From the NCBI GenBank assembly GCA_020832545.1, contig JAFIEK010000018.1:1-64000 (forward strand): a stretch of 64,000 nt of DNA. The letters are read 5' to 3'. The DNA comes from Pararhodobacter sp. Its GTDB lineage: Bacteria > Pseudomonadota > Alphaproteobacteria > Rhodobacterales > Rhodobacteraceae. Under the pieces are notes generated by a model. The model saw only the letters and a program-made list of their open reading frames with translations. It ran no database searches and was not told the DNA's origin. The position numbers and the translations under genes are program-made. Of the stretch, positions 37,174-45,749 are shown in pieces. Position 1 is the first letter of the stretch, and every line of letters starts with the position of its first letter.

Positions 37174-37743
37174 TCAGCCGCCCCAGGAACGCACGGGCCC
37201 GCAATCCATATGCGTAAAGTCTGAGCGTGAATACATACCAACCCCGCCCGCCGAGCAGGCGATGGCGGCCTGTGCGACCTGTCGAACGGTGCGCGAGCGC
37301 ACCCGCAAATCAGCGGCCTGACCGATCAGATGGCGTGAATTCTGCGCAACATTGCGAGAGTTCCGGCGCAGCATGGCGTTGGTTTCTGGTGATCGATAGC
37401 CTGACAACAGCATGTAAGGCTCGTCAACGCGCAGCAGCCTGTGCGCGGCGGCCATAAGATCAAGCGTGCGGGTATCAATGCGGTGGGCGCGGTTGTTGCG
37501 CCAGTCACGGAAGAAGTGGTTAATTTCGGTCAGTGCCTCGGGGATATAGTCTCCGTCGACCCAATAGATCGTATCCAGCCGCTCACCCGTACGGCCCGAA
37601 TACATCTTGAGGCGTCGAACATCACCGGCGCCGCGGTTGAAGGCGAATGCGTTGGCGAATGTGGGGGCTGCCGTTACGGCGGTTGCTGCGAAGATGCCCA
37701 AGAGCGCGCGCCGGGAAAACCCGGGCAAGTTTGAATTCGTCAT
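37174..37743 (-). CDS. DUF882/M15-family peptidoglycan peptidase (YcbK-like)
   Basis: Exported zinc peptidase-like protein of the DUF882 (peptidase M15_3) family, 189 residues. A Tat signal (FSRRALLGIFAATAV) with cleavage near TFANA begins the protein. Metal and catalytic motifs are SRHLIGQAADLRV (HxxxxxxD) and FTHMDCGPVRSW, with SGYRSPETNAMLR before them. The start is ATG 37743; the long upstream frame runs through the promoter region and is not used. It is divergent from an L,D-transpeptidase gene. In E. coli ycbK also adjoins ycbB, which encodes an L,D-transpeptidase, so a shared cell-wall role is likely. Confidence 0.88.
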   Translation of the reverse strand: MTNSNLPGFSRRALLGIFAATAVTAAPTFANAFAFNRGAGDVRRLKMYSGRTGERLDTIYWVDGDYIPEALTEINHFFRDWRNNRAHRIDTRTLDLMAAAHRLLRVDEPYMLLSGYRSPETNAMLRRNSRNVAQNSRHLIGQAADLRVRSRTVRQVAQAAIACSAGGVGMYSRSDFTHMDCGPVRSWGG

Positions 37744-38279
37744 CGGTTTTTCTGTCCCATCCCAGTAGTATTGCTCGTGTCTGCCTTGTGATCGACCGTT
37801 CTGCGACGGTTGACCGTGATTGTCCGATCCATTGGGCACGTCCGCAAGTTGACGATCTGCCAAGGCCGGAGAGAGGAATTTTTTTCCTTCTGCGGATTTT
37901 ATGCCACAAACCGTGCCAGTGCCCAAGTGTTGTTTTCCCGAATTCGACTCATCGGTGAATTATCGGCAGTTTTTTGCTGAAATCAGGTTAACGATGGTGA
38001 AAATCATTTGTGGTCAGTGCCTTATCTGAAGTCGATCGTTCGGAAGTTACCGTGAGGCGGGCAATTTGAGCGATTCGCGGTCGGTGAGCTGCCTGATCTG
38101 CGCCCGTTTGCCGCATGTCGAACTTGAAAAACGCCTTTGCGTGCCTGTCGTGCACTTGTCGCGATTGTGAATCGACGTGAGGTTTGCGATCATATGTCAT
38201 AGGCAAGAAACCGCGCATGGATTGCGGCAGGCCCGGGCTGCCAGCCATGACCGGAAAACGATAACGGGAGTAGATTGAA
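37744..38279. other. Long divergent promoter region between two cell-wall genes
   Basis: 536 bp separating the DUF882 gene (-) and the L,D-transpeptidase gene (+). Its base composition is lower in GC than that of its neighbours, with runs such as AATTTTTTTCC near 37880 and CAGTTTTTTGC near 37970. No open frame looks coding: the 86-codon frame on the - strand matches nothing I know. Short inverted repeats (for example CGATT-GTG-AATCG near 38160) are present but weak. It may hold long 5' leaders or a small RNA. Confidence 0.4.
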
Positions 38280-39914
38280 GTGATTTTTCAGCATCGATTG
38301 GGACAGACGCTTCGCATGGCCACTTTTGCCGGGGTCACGGCGCTTGGGGCGGCGGTTGTTCTTCCTGTGGCGGCCTTTATGTTGATGCCGAATGTCGCCG
38401 TGGCCCAGCAGTTTCCGGCTTTCCGGCAGGCCCTCGCCGAAGGTGTGGCGGCGGATCGTGGGCTTTCGGCGTTTTACCGTGAAACGGGCTATGAGGCGGT
38501 CTGGACGGGGGCCGAACACGCCGCGCGCCGCTCGGCACTGGTGTCGGCGCTGTCGCGTGCCACCGAGCATGGCCTTCCGGCGCAACGCTATGATCTGCCC
38601 GGCCTGCTGGCGGCCTTCCAGAGCGTTGAGAGCGAGCGCGATCGCGGCTTTGCCGAAGCGCTGGCCAGCACGACCTTCGTGCAATTTGCCCGCGATATCT
38701 CAAGCGGCGTGCTGGAACCCTCGACCATCATCGGACAGATCGTCCGTGAGTTGCCGCGCCCAGAGCATGGCCAGCTGATGCACGACTTCACTGCCGCCGA
38801 GCCTGTCAGCTTTATCCGTAATCTGGCCCCGCACGCACCGGAATATGCCCGCCTGATGCACGCCAAGCGCGAACTTGAAGCGCAGGTGGCGCGTGGGGGG
38901 TGGGGCGCACGTGTGCCATCCGGCACGCTGCGCCCGGGCGAGACCGGAAACGCGGTGATCGCGCTGCGCAACCGGTTGATCGTCATGGGCTATATGCCCC
39001 GCCGCGCCACCGCCAGCTATGACGGCATGATGCAGCGCGCCGTTCAACAGTTCCAGATTGCTCATGGTATCGAGCCCGATGGCATTGCTGGCAATGCCAC
39101 CATCGCCGCCATCAATGTTGACCCTGAAGACCGGCTGCAATCGATCGTCGTGGCGATGGAGCGCGAGCGCTGGTTGAACATTGACCGTGGCGATCGCCAC
39201 ATCTGGGTCAACCTGACGGATTTCCACTCGCGGATCGTCGATTTCGATCAGGTCACCTTTGAAACGCGCTCGGTTGTCGGTGCACAAAGCGCCGATATGC
39301 AGACCCCTGAGTTTTCCGACCATATGTCGTATCTGGAGATCAACCCGGACTGGACGCTGCCGCGCTCGATTGTTGCGCGCAGCTACTGGAACGGGTTGGC
39401 AGCCGGTGGTCACTCCTATCTGCAACTGATCGATTCGCGTGGCCGCGTCGTTCCGCGTGAGGCGATCGACTTTTCGCGCTACACGCCGCGCAACTTCCCG
39501 TTTGAGGTGCGTCAGCCGCCGGGGCCGTCAAACCCACTGGGCCGCGTCAAGTTCATGTTCCCCAACCCCTACGCGATCTATCTGCATGACAGCCCGGCGC
39601 GGTCGCTGTTCAACACCACAGTGCGCACCCATTCCTCAGGCTGTATCCGCCTGAATGACCCCGAGGAATTTGCCTATGAGCTGTTGTCGCGCCAGTCCGA
39701 TGATCCGGTGACGTTGTATCAGCGGATACTGCGCTCAGGCCAGCAGACACGGCTGAACCTTGAGGTGCCCGTGCCGGTGCATCTGGTCTACCGGACGGCC
39801 TTTACCTCGGTATCCGGCGAGATGAATTACCGCGAAGATGTCTATCGCCGCGACGGGCGCCTTTACGAGGCGCTGCGCCGGGCCGGGGTGGAAATGGGCA
39901 CGCATCAGAGCTAA
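38280..39914 (+). CDS. L,D-transpeptidase with peptidoglycan-binding domain (YcbB/LdtD-like)
   Basis: Periplasmic enzyme making 3-3 cross-links in peptidoglycan, 544 residues. A signal sequence or anchor covers about 1-42 (ending NVAVAQQ). A scaffold domain is at about 45-215, a PG_binding_1 domain at about 225-280 ([14 protein letters not shown]), and the YkuD catalytic domain at about 300-480 with the active Cys in [11 protein letters not shown] near 455. The start is a GTG at 38280 with GGGAG about 10 nt upstream; ATG 38316 is an alternative but would shorten the signal. It is divergent from the DUF882 peptidase gene. Confidence 0.92.
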   Translation: MIFQHRLGQTLRMATFAGVTALGAAVVLPVAAFMLMPNVAVAQQFPAFRQALAEGVAADRGLSAFYRETGYEAVWTGAEHAARRSALVSALSRATEHGLPAQRYDLPGLLAAFQSVESERDRGFAEALASTTFVQFARDISSGVLEPSTIIGQIVRELPRPEHGQLMHDFTAAEPVSFIRNLAPHAPEYARLMHAKRELEAQVARGGWGARVPSGTLRPGETGNAVIALRNRLIVMGYMPRRATASYDGMMQRAVQQFQIAHGIEPDGIAGNATIAAINVDPEDRLQSIVVAMERERWLNIDRGDRHIWVNLTDFHSRIVDFDQVTFETRSVVGAQSADMQTPEFSDHMSYLEINPDWTLPRSIVARSYWNGLAAGGHSYLQLIDSRGRVVPREAIDFSRYTPRNFPFEVRQPPGPSNPLGRVKFMFPNPYAIYLHDSPARSLFNTTVRTHSSGCIRLNDPEEFAYELLSRQSDDPVTLYQRILRSGQQTRLNLEVPVPVHLVYRTAFTSVSGEMNYREDVYRRDGRLYEALRRAGVEMGTHQS

Positions 39915-39967
39915 AGGGTTGGGGAGCGGCGCCTTTGCCGCCCCCGGAGCCCCCTGGAGCACTGATC

Positions 39968-41080
39968 ATGTCCCACCGCCTGTCCGACATCGCTGCCGCG
40001 CTGGGCGCACGACTTGAGGGCAATGGCGATCTGATCGTCACCACAGCGGCAGAGCCTGCGATGGCGGGGCCAGACGCGCTGGCGCTGGCGATGGACCCCA
40101 AATACGCCGAAGGGCTGACCCAGGGCGGCGCACGCGCCGCCATCTTGTGGGAAGGCGCGGACTGGCGAGCTATGCGGCTGGAGGCCGGGCTTTTTGTGCC
40201 CCGCCCGCGCTACGCAATGGCGGGCCTGACCCGAATGCTGGACCCGGGCCCGGGCATCGCGCCGGGAATTCATCCCAGTGCAGTGATCGATCCGACGGCG
40301 CAGATCGGCGAGGGCGTGGCAATAGCGCCCTTTGTGGTGATCGGTGCCGGGGCGCAGATCGGTGCGGGCACACGGATCGGCGCGCAGTGTTTCATTGGTG
40401 ACGGGTCGATATTGGGCGCGGACTGCCTGCTGATGCCCGGCGTGCGGATTGGCGCGCGGGTGCGGATCGGCGCGCGGTTCATCGCCGGTTTCGGGTCGAG
40501 CGTGGGAAGCGACGGGTTCTCGTTTGTCACGCCCGAGACCTCCAAGGTCGAGGCCGCGCGCCAGACGCTGGGTGCAACTGATGCGGACACCAGACCCCAA
40601 AGCTGGACACGCATCCATTCGCTGGGTGCTGTCGAAATCGATGCAGATGTCGAGATGGGGGCGAACAGCACCATTGACCGCGGCACTGTGCGTGCCACAC
40701 GGATTGGCCGGGGCACCAAAATCGATAATCTTGTCCATATCGGCCACAATGCGACGATTGGTGAAGACTGTCTATTGTGTGGGCAGGTCGGTATTTCCGG
40801 CTCTGTGCGAGTCGGAAACCGGGTGGTGCTGGGCGGGCAGGTCGGGGTCAGTGACAACATCTTCGTCGGGGATGACGTGGTTGCCGGTGGCTCGACCAAG
40901 ATCTATTCCAACGCCCCGGCCGGGCGGATGCTGCTGGGCTCGCCGGCGATGAAGATGGAAACCCAGATCGAACTTTATAAGGCGCAGCGCCGACTGCCCC
41001 GACTGTTTGCGCAGGTCAGCGAACTTCAGAAAACGGTCAGGTCACTGATGGACGCACTGGCCGAACAGACAAAGCGATAG
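39968..41080 (+). CDS. lpxD: UDP-3-O-acylglucosamine N-acyltransferase
   Basis: Third step of lipid A synthesis: transfers a 3-hydroxyacyl chain from ACP to the 2-amino group of UDP-3-O-acylglucosamine. 370 residues, somewhat longer than E. coli LpxD. The N-terminal uridine-binding domain covers about 1-95, a left-handed beta-helix of hexapeptide repeats about 100-320, and a C-terminal helix follows. The catalytic His is in [12 protein letters not shown] near 250. The start is ATG 39968. The usual bamA-lpxD-fabZ-lpxA neighbours are absent, so this copy lies outside the standard cluster. Confidence 0.92.
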   Translation: MSHRLSDIAAALGARLEGNGDLIVTTAAEPAMAGPDALALAMDPKYAEGLTQGGARAAILWEGADWRAMRLEAGLFVPRPRYAMAGLTRMLDPGPGIAPGIHPSAVIDPTAQIGEGVAIAPFVVIGAGAQIGAGTRIGAQCFIGDGSILGADCLLMPGVRIGARVRIGARFIAGFGSSVGSDGFSFVTPETSKVEAARQTLGATDADTRPQSWTRIHSLGAVEIDADVEMGANSTIDRGTVRATRIGRGTKIDNLVHIGHNATIGEDCLLCGQVGISGSVRVGNRVVLGGQVGVSDNIFVGDDVVAGGSTKIYSNAPAGRMLLGSPAMKMETQIELYKAQRRLPRLFAQVSELQKTVRSLMDALAEQTKR

Positions 41081-41310
41081 ACCTGGCCGCCTTTTTTGGG
41101 GTCCCCCAGCATTCTTGTGGCGGAACTGCCTGTCAGGTGATGCGCAGGGCCTGAACGGGCCTCAGCGATGCGGGGCGAAAAAGGTGTTCTTGCTGAAATC
41201 AGCTATCTTGGGGCAACCAAAATCAGCTGTCAGCCACCGCATCGATGGCTCTTGCGTGAGATCTGACTTGGAATGCGCCTTTGGCATCAGAAGCAGCTAT
41301 CCGACCGTCA

Positions 41311-41354
41311 TGCCTTTCCGTTCCGGTTCCGGTTTCGGCCCCGGAACGGAGGCA
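41311..41354. repeat. Long inverted repeat between lpxD and ialB
   Basis: TCCGTTCCGG (41317-41326) and CCGGAACGGA (41341-41350) are perfect 10-bp arms, extended by TGCC (41311-41314) and GGCA (41351-41354) past a 2-nt bulge. It sits 4 bp beyond the ialB stop. No U-run follows on the - strand, so it is a hairpin of uncertain use, perhaps protecting the ialB 3' end. Confidence 0.6.
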
Positions 41355-41358
41355 GGGG

Positions 41359-41949
41359 TCATTCTGCGGGTTCAGTGGCAGGTATGCGTGCCTGCAGATC
41401 GTCCAGCGCGGCGGTGAAGCCCATCAGTGACACGCGGATGTCAACCGGCTGGTCGATGGCAACGAAGGGCGCGATGGTGATGTTGGCATGCGTGCCGCGC
41501 TTCATCTCTTCGATCTCCGCCGCCGAGAACCCGATCCGGGCAATACAGCCGATCACGGCGCACATGCGAAAACCCTCGACCCGCATTTCTTCGGCGTCGC
41601 CGACGCTCCAGCCCAGACCGGTGGGCAGGAAGGTTTCGAGCGGTGTGGTGATCGTGGCACCGGCAACAACGTCAGTCCCCGGCGGGATCGCGGCGATGCT
41701 GATCTCGGCGATCGGCGATTCGTCTTCGTCAATCAACAACTGATACATTTCGCAGACCTCGTCCCCGTCTTCTTCGAAACGGGTGCACAGCAGCTCCCAG
41801 TCACGATGGGTCGCCACCAGATAAGGTTCGCCCGGGGAAAAGCTCTGCTCGGCCTCGGCTTCAGTGGTCTCATCCTGGGCCAGCGCCAGTTGCGGCAGGC
41901 ACAGCAAAGCGGACAGGAAAGTGGTGCGAAGGGCAATGCGCAGCGTCAT
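41359..41949 (-). CDS. Invasion-associated locus B (IalB) family protein
   Basis: Exported protein of the IalB family, 196 residues. A Sec signal of about 24 residues ends at QLALAQ; the mature part is acidic at first. Two cysteine pairs fit disulfides: C near 57 and 69 (ELLCTRF, DEVCEMY) and the pair in RMCAVIGCIAR near 130-135. The name comes from Bartonella, but the family is common in free-living alphaproteobacteria and its function there is unknown. The start is ATG 41949 (MTLRIALRTTF); upstream codons are not needed. Confidence 0.85.
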   Translation of the reverse strand: MTLRIALRTTFLSALLCLPQLALAQDETTEAEAEQSFSPGEPYLVATHRDWELLCTRFEEDGDEVCEMYQLLIDEDESPIAEISIAAIPPGTDVVAGATITTPLETFLPTGLGWSVGDAEEMRVEGFRMCAVIGCIARIGFSAAEIEEMKRGTHANITIAPFVAIDQPVDIRVSLMGFTAALDDLQARIPATEPAE

Positions 41950-42575
41950 GTGTTCAGCCTCAAAGCTTGGAAACTCACGCCCCACTAGCATGAAGCGGGT
42001 GCGCTGTCAGTTGAAACTCGTTCAGAATCGGAAAAGGGCCCAGAAGCTGGACCCTTTCCTCTTTTTCTCCCTGCCGGACTGGCCGACTTATTGACCGAGA
42101 AGCTATGAACAAAAGCCTTACCCGTCAACAAGAAATCGCCTGTCGACATGGGCGCAAAGGGGCCAATTCGCCTGTGGTTCAAGGCGTGCGGGGGCGCTGG
42201 GCACGGGTGCGCGAAAGCTGGGCGGTTTGCATGTGCAGCATCAGGAATTTGCCTGAAAAGAAGGCGGGTTGACCGCAATGTGAGCGTCAATTGCTGCATT
42301 TGCATAGCGACAGGTTTGGATCAGGTTCCCTGGTTGACTGCGGTGCTGATCAAGCAGGCACGCCCCTACCTCTGGGCGCTGCCGAACGGCCCGATGGACG
42401 CAGCATGCGCGGTGTTTCACAGACGGTTTCAGCGCGGGGGATGGGCAGGTGCAATAACTGCCCGTGCGATTCGCCCCTCAACCGGGCCGGTTAGGGGGCG
42501 CATGGACGGCCGGCGGAGGGTGCGAGCCTGTGGCTTGCGCTCTCGCAACTGTCGCCGCCTCTCAGGGCGCGGCGA
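41950..42575. other. Intergenic region with an orphan terminator
   Basis: 626 bp between ialB and the SqrR-like gene, both on the - strand. A 152-codon frame on the + strand (42148-42606) runs into the regulator gene and has a Cys/Arg-rich shadow-like composition, so I do not call it. The notable element is the + strand terminator at 42030-42066. The rest holds no tRNA or riboswitch that I can recognise. Confidence 0.45.
42030..42066 (+). terminator. Orphan Rho-independent terminator
   Basis: GGAAAAGGGCCCAG (42030-42043) pairs imperfectly with CTGGACCCTTTCC (42047-42059), followed by TCTTTTTC. The U-run is on the + strand, where no annotated gene ends within 900 bp. It may end a short RNA transcribed divergently from ialB, or an antisense transcript across ialB. 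Confidence 0.6.
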
Positions 42576-42935
42576 TCAGTCCTCGGCCTTGCAGAACATG
42601 TCATAGACCAGCGTGATCATCCGCGCTGCCTTTGGGTCACCGAGCGAGTAATAGATCGCCTTGCCTTCGCGGCGGCAGTTGACCAGACCTTCCAGCCGCA
42701 GCCGCGCCAGTTGCTGGCTGACTGCCGCCTGGCGCGAACCCAACAGGTTCTCCAGCTCGGTTACCGATTTCTCGCCAGAGGACAGGTAGCACAGAATCAG
42801 CAAGCGGCCTTCATGGGCCAGCGCCTTGAGAAAGTTCGATGCCACCTGCGCCTGCGCCACCATGTCTTCGGCAGGGCGCAATGTGCAGCCGGGGTCACCC
42901 GGTTCAATCTCGGCAGCTACAGTTTGCGTTGTCAT
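42576..42935 (-). CDS. ArsR-family regulator of the SqrR/BigR (sulfide/persulfide-sensing) type
   Basis: Winged-helix repressor, 119 residues. It has two cysteines, C49 (LLILCYLSSGE) and C115 (YDMFCKAED), exactly 66 residues apart, the spacing of the sensing cysteines of SqrR (C41/C107) and BigR (C42/C108), which form a disulfide or polysulfide bridge with reactive sulfur. C17 also lies at the place of the third SqrR cysteine as I recall it; C87 is extra. The recognition helix is SRQAAVSQQLARL. The start is ATG 42935 after GAGGA; two upstream ATGs are less likely. No sqr or other sulfide gene is adjacent. Confidence 0.88.
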   Translation of the reverse strand: MTTQTVAAEIEPGDPGCTLRPAEDMVAQAQVASNFLKALAHEGRLLILCYLSSGEKSVTELENLLGSRQAAVSQQLARLRLEGLVNCRREGKAIYYSLGDPKAARMITLVYDMFCKAED

Positions 42936-43025
42936 GGCGCGATCCTCGTCGCGTTTGGAATGCATGAATGCGAATACTTGCTTCAAGATAGGGCAGCAGG
43001 GGCTGTCCCGCAAGAGGCGGCACGC

Positions 43026-43055
43026 AAAACGCGCGCCCGGTGAAAGGCGCGCGTT
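43026..43055 (-). terminator. Rho-independent terminator of the rpsF-rpsR-rplI operon
   Basis: On the - strand AACGCGCGCC (43055-43046), an 8-nt loop, then GGCGCGCGTT (43037-43028) and further Ts (TTTTGCG). It is a perfect 10-bp stem 45 bp after the rplI stop. Confidence 0.8.
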
Positions 43056-43099
43056 GTCTGTTTACACGGGGCTGCGGCTGGCGCCGGTTGTGTGCCTGG

Positions 43100-43678
43100 T
43101 TACTCTGCCAGGTCCTCATCAGCGGCACCGCCCAGATCGTCGAACAGCTCAGCGATCTCGAAATCGGCTGCCGCTTCTTCCTCGGCTGCCAGTTCCTGGA
43201 TCGACTTGCCGGAAGCCTGAAGTTCGGCCTCTTCGGCTGAACGGGCAACGTTGATGGTGATGCGCGCATTCACTTCCGGATGCAGCACCACGTTCACCGC
43301 GTGCAGACCAAGCGCCTTGATGGGGCCGTTCAGCACCACCTGACCGCGTTCAACGCTGAAGCCGTCGGCGGTGACGGCTTCGGAGATGTCACGCGGGCTG
43401 ACCGAGCCATAGAGCGCGCCACCGTCCGAGGCTGAACGGATGACCACATACGAGGTGTCGTCCAGCTTTGCCGCCAGAGCCTCGGCTTCCTTGCGGGTTT
43501 CGAGGTTGCGGGCTTCGAGCTGCGCTTTTTGCGCCTCGAAAGCCTGCAGATTGGCGTCAGAGGCACGCAGCGCCTTGCCTTGCGGCAGAAGGTAGTTGCG
43601 GGCGAAGCCTTGCTTGACGTTGACCACGTCGCCCATCTGACCCAGCTTGGCCACACGTTCGAGAAGAATCACTTGCAT
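43100..43678 (-). CDS. rplI: 50S ribosomal protein L9
   Basis: Binds 23S rRNA through its N-terminal domain. 192 residues, longer than the E. coli protein (149) because of an acidic, alanine-rich C-terminal tail (about 150-192, [19 protein letters not shown]), a usual feature in this group. The N-terminus [19 protein letters not shown] and the [13 protein letters not shown] motif are diagnostic. Last gene of rpsF-rpsR-rplI, 10 bp after rpsR, and followed by a terminator. Confidence 0.97.
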   Translation of the reverse strand: MQVILLERVAKLGQMGDVVNVKQGFARNYLLPQGKALRASDANLQAFEAQKAQLEARNLETRKEAEALAAKLDDTSYVVIRSASDGGALYGSVSPRDISEAVTADGFSVERGQVVLNGPIKALGLHAVNVVLHPEVNARITINVARSAEEAELQASGKSIQELAAEEEAAADFEIAELFDDLGGAADEDLAE

Positions 43679-43688
43679 GAGGCGCTCC

Positions 43689-43916
43689 TTACTTCACAGC
43701 GTAGGGCAGCAGGGCGAGGAAGCGGGCGCGCTTGATGGCACGGGCCAACTCGCGTTGCTTCTTGGCCGAGACGGCGGTGATACGGGCGGGCACGATCTTG
43801 CCACGCTCGGAAACGTAACGCTGCAGCAGGCGCACGTCCTTGTAGTCGATCGCGGGTGCGCTATCGCCTGAGAACGGGCAGACCTTGCGGCGGCGGAAAA
43901 ACGGTTTGGTAGCCAT
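43689..43916 (-). CDS. rpsR: 30S ribosomal protein S18
   Basis: 75-residue primary ribosomal protein that pairs with S6 on the 30S platform. The segments [19 protein letters not shown] and [20 protein letters not shown] are diagnostic. It lies between rpsF and rplI, 27 bp after rpsF. Confidence 0.97.
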   Translation of the reverse strand: MATKPFFRRRKVCPFSGDSAPAIDYKDVRLLQRYVSERGKIVPARITAVSAKKQRELARAIKRARFLALLPYAVK

Positions 43917-43943
43917 GGGTATCGAACTCCTTCCTGGCCTGGA

Positions 43944-44312
43944 TCAGCGACGCGGGCGGTCGGAACGGTCGCCACGTTCGGGGCGGTCGTCACGCTTTTG
44001 CATCTGCACCGAGGGCTCGTCCACATGCGCGTCAACCTTGACGGTCAGCACGCGCATTACATCGTCATGCAGACGCGCCAGACGCTCCATTTCCTGCACA
44101 GCGGCCGAAGGCGCGTCGGTGCGCAGATAGGCGTAATGGCCCTTGCGGTTCTTGTTGATCTTGTAGGCCATGGTCTTCACGCCCCAGTATTCGGTTCCGA
44201 CGACCTTGCCGCCGTTATCCGAAAGGATGGTCGAGAAGTGTTCGATCAGGCCCTCGGCCTGCGCGTTGGACAGATCCTGACGCGCAATCATGACATGCTC
44301 GTAAAGCGGCAT
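43944..44312 (-). CDS. rpsF: 30S ribosomal protein S6
   Basis: 122-residue S6. The opening MPLYEHVMIARQDLS and the central KTMAYKINKNRKGHYAYL are diagnostic. The C-terminus is a charged low-complexity tail (about 102-122, DDRPERGDRSDRPRR). The start is ATG 44312; an open frame running upstream to 44495 is spurious. First gene of the rpsF-rpsR-rplI operon, divergent from fabD across about 240 bp that should carry both promoters. Confidence 0.96.
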   Translation of the reverse strand: MPLYEHVMIARQDLSNAQAEGLIEHFSTILSDNGGKVVGTEYWGVKTMAYKINKNRKGHYAYLRTDAPSAAVQEMERLARLHDDVMRVLTVKVDAHVDEPSVQMQKRDDRPERGDRSDRPRR

Positions 44313-44554
44313 GCGGTCTCCAGTTCTTTCAGGGCGCATTTCACAGGGCGGAAACGTTTGCCCTGCCGCGCTCCGCCCACGAGAGACTGCGCCGGATACG
44401 TGGTATACGGCAGGGAATGGGGCCTTATAGCGGGATTGGCGCGTGGCGCAAGGGCAAAGCGGTGCCCGTTGTGGTGGCCCGGTATGGCCCAGCATTGTGC
44501 GACGACTGACGGGGCGCTATGAGACAGGCAACAGATAACCTTAAGGAGATGCAG

Positions 44555-45484
44555 ATGAGCCGCGCATTCGTCTTTCCGGGGCAGGGTGCCCAGACCATCG
44601 GCATGGGCCGGGCACTGGCCACGGCCTTTCCCGCCGCACAGGCGGTGTTCGATGAGGTGGATGCGGCACTGGGCGAGAAGCTCTCAAGCCTGATCTGGGA
44701 CGGCACGATCGAGGACCTGACGCTCACCGCCAACGCCCAGCCCGCACTGATGGCCACCTCACTCGCTGCCCTGCGCGCGCTTGAGGCAGAAGGGTTTACT
44801 ATCAGCGATGCGGCGTTTGTGGCGGGCCACAGCCTCGGTGAGTATTCGGCACTGGCCGCTGCGGGGGCATTGTCCGTGGCCGATACCGCGCGCCTGTTGC
44901 GCATCCGGGGCCGCGCGATGCAAGAGGCTGTGCCGGTGGGGCAGGGCGCAATGGCCGCGCTTCTGGGGCTTGATTTCGCCACCGCCGCCGAGGTGGCGAC
45001 CGAGGCTGCACAGGGCGAGATTTGTCAGGCCGCCAACGACAATGACCCGGGGCAGGTAGTGGTCTCCGGCCACCGCGCGGCAGTTGAGCGGGCGCTGGAT
45101 ATCGCAAAGGCACGCGGCGCAAAACGCGCGATGTTGCTGCCGGTATCGGCGCCGTTCCATTGTGCGCTGATGCAGCCCGCCGCCGAGGCGATGGCCGAGG
45201 CGCTCGCGAATGTCGTCATTCAGCGACCCGCCGTGCCGCTTGTGGCCAATGTCCGTGCCGAGGCTGTAACGGACCCTGATACGATCCGCGCGCTGTTGAT
45301 TGAACAGGTGACCGGATCGGTGCGCTGGCGCGAATCCGTGGTCTGGATGGCCGCGCAAGGCGTGAGCGAGTTCTGGGAGATCGGCGCGGGCAAGGCGCTG
45401 TCGGGGATGATCAAACGCATCGCCCGCGACAGCACAACCCGCGCCATCGGCTCGCCTGAGGATATCGCCGCGCTCAGATCCTGA
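44555..45484 (+). CDS. fabD: Malonyl-CoA:ACP transacylase
   Basis: Loads malonyl groups onto acyl carrier protein for fatty-acid synthesis, 309 residues. The nucleophile is S93 in GHSLGEYSAL and the histidine is in SAPFHCALMQ near 200. The N-terminus AFVFPGQGAQTIGMG is diagnostic. ATG 44555 follows AAGGAG with 8-nt spacing, better than the earlier ATGs at 44519 and 44549. fabG, acpP and fabF do not follow, as they do in many genomes. Confidence 0.95.
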   Translation: MSRAFVFPGQGAQTIGMGRALATAFPAAQAVFDEVDAALGEKLSSLIWDGTIEDLTLTANAQPALMATSLAALRALEAEGFTISDAAFVAGHSLGEYSALAAAGALSVADTARLLRIRGRAMQEAVPVGQGAMAALLGLDFATAAEVATEAAQGEICQAANDNDPGQVVVSGHRAAVERALDIAKARGAKRAMLLPVSAPFHCALMQPAAEAMAEALANVVIQRPAVPLVANVRAEAVTDPDTIRALLIEQVTGSVRWRESVVWMAAQGVSEFWEIGAGKALSGMIKRIARDSTTRAIGSPEDIAALRS

Positions 45485-45538
45485 CATCAGTTGGTTTTGA
45501 CCCCGGCGTCGCGCTGGTTGCGTTGTCCCGGTAACTGC

Positions 45539-45600
45539 ATTTTCTGTCTGAGAGTATCCCGGGGGATTCCTCCGGACTTCAAAGAAGTCCGGGCGGGGCA
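45539..45600. repeat. Dispersed gene-end module, copy 3 (reverse orientation)
   Basis: Between fabD and the MFS gene, both on the + strand. It starts with CATTTTCTGTCTGAGAGTATCC, like copy 1, followed by GGGGG and a perfect 9-bp hairpin (CCGGACTTC at 45572-45580, GAAGTCCGG at 45584-45592). It is oriented so that the AT-rich core is nearer the fabD stop, opposite to the other four copies. Confidence 0.6.
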
Positions 45601-45749
45601 GCGCCTCCTGCGCTGCGAAGCGGCAAACAAGCAGGAGTCTGCGCAGCAGGCAATCGGGTCGGGGCGGTCATGGCCGGAGTGGCAGTTTGTCGCTTCACCT
45701 GTGAAAGAAGCCTCTTCCCTCCGCCCGGCATGAGGATTACTCAAGGCGT

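Noticed and set aside
37744-37926. 61-residue N-terminal extension of the DUF882 protein
   Set aside because: A Tat signal begins at the ATG at 37743; anything before it would bury the signal inside the protein.
42148-42606. 152-codon frame on the + strand upstream of the SqrR-like gene
   Set aside because: Cys/Arg-rich shadow-like translation running into the end of a real - strand gene.
45487-45744. 85-codon frame on the - strand between fabD and the MFS gene
   Set aside because: It lies across a copy of the dispersed intergenic module and has no motif.
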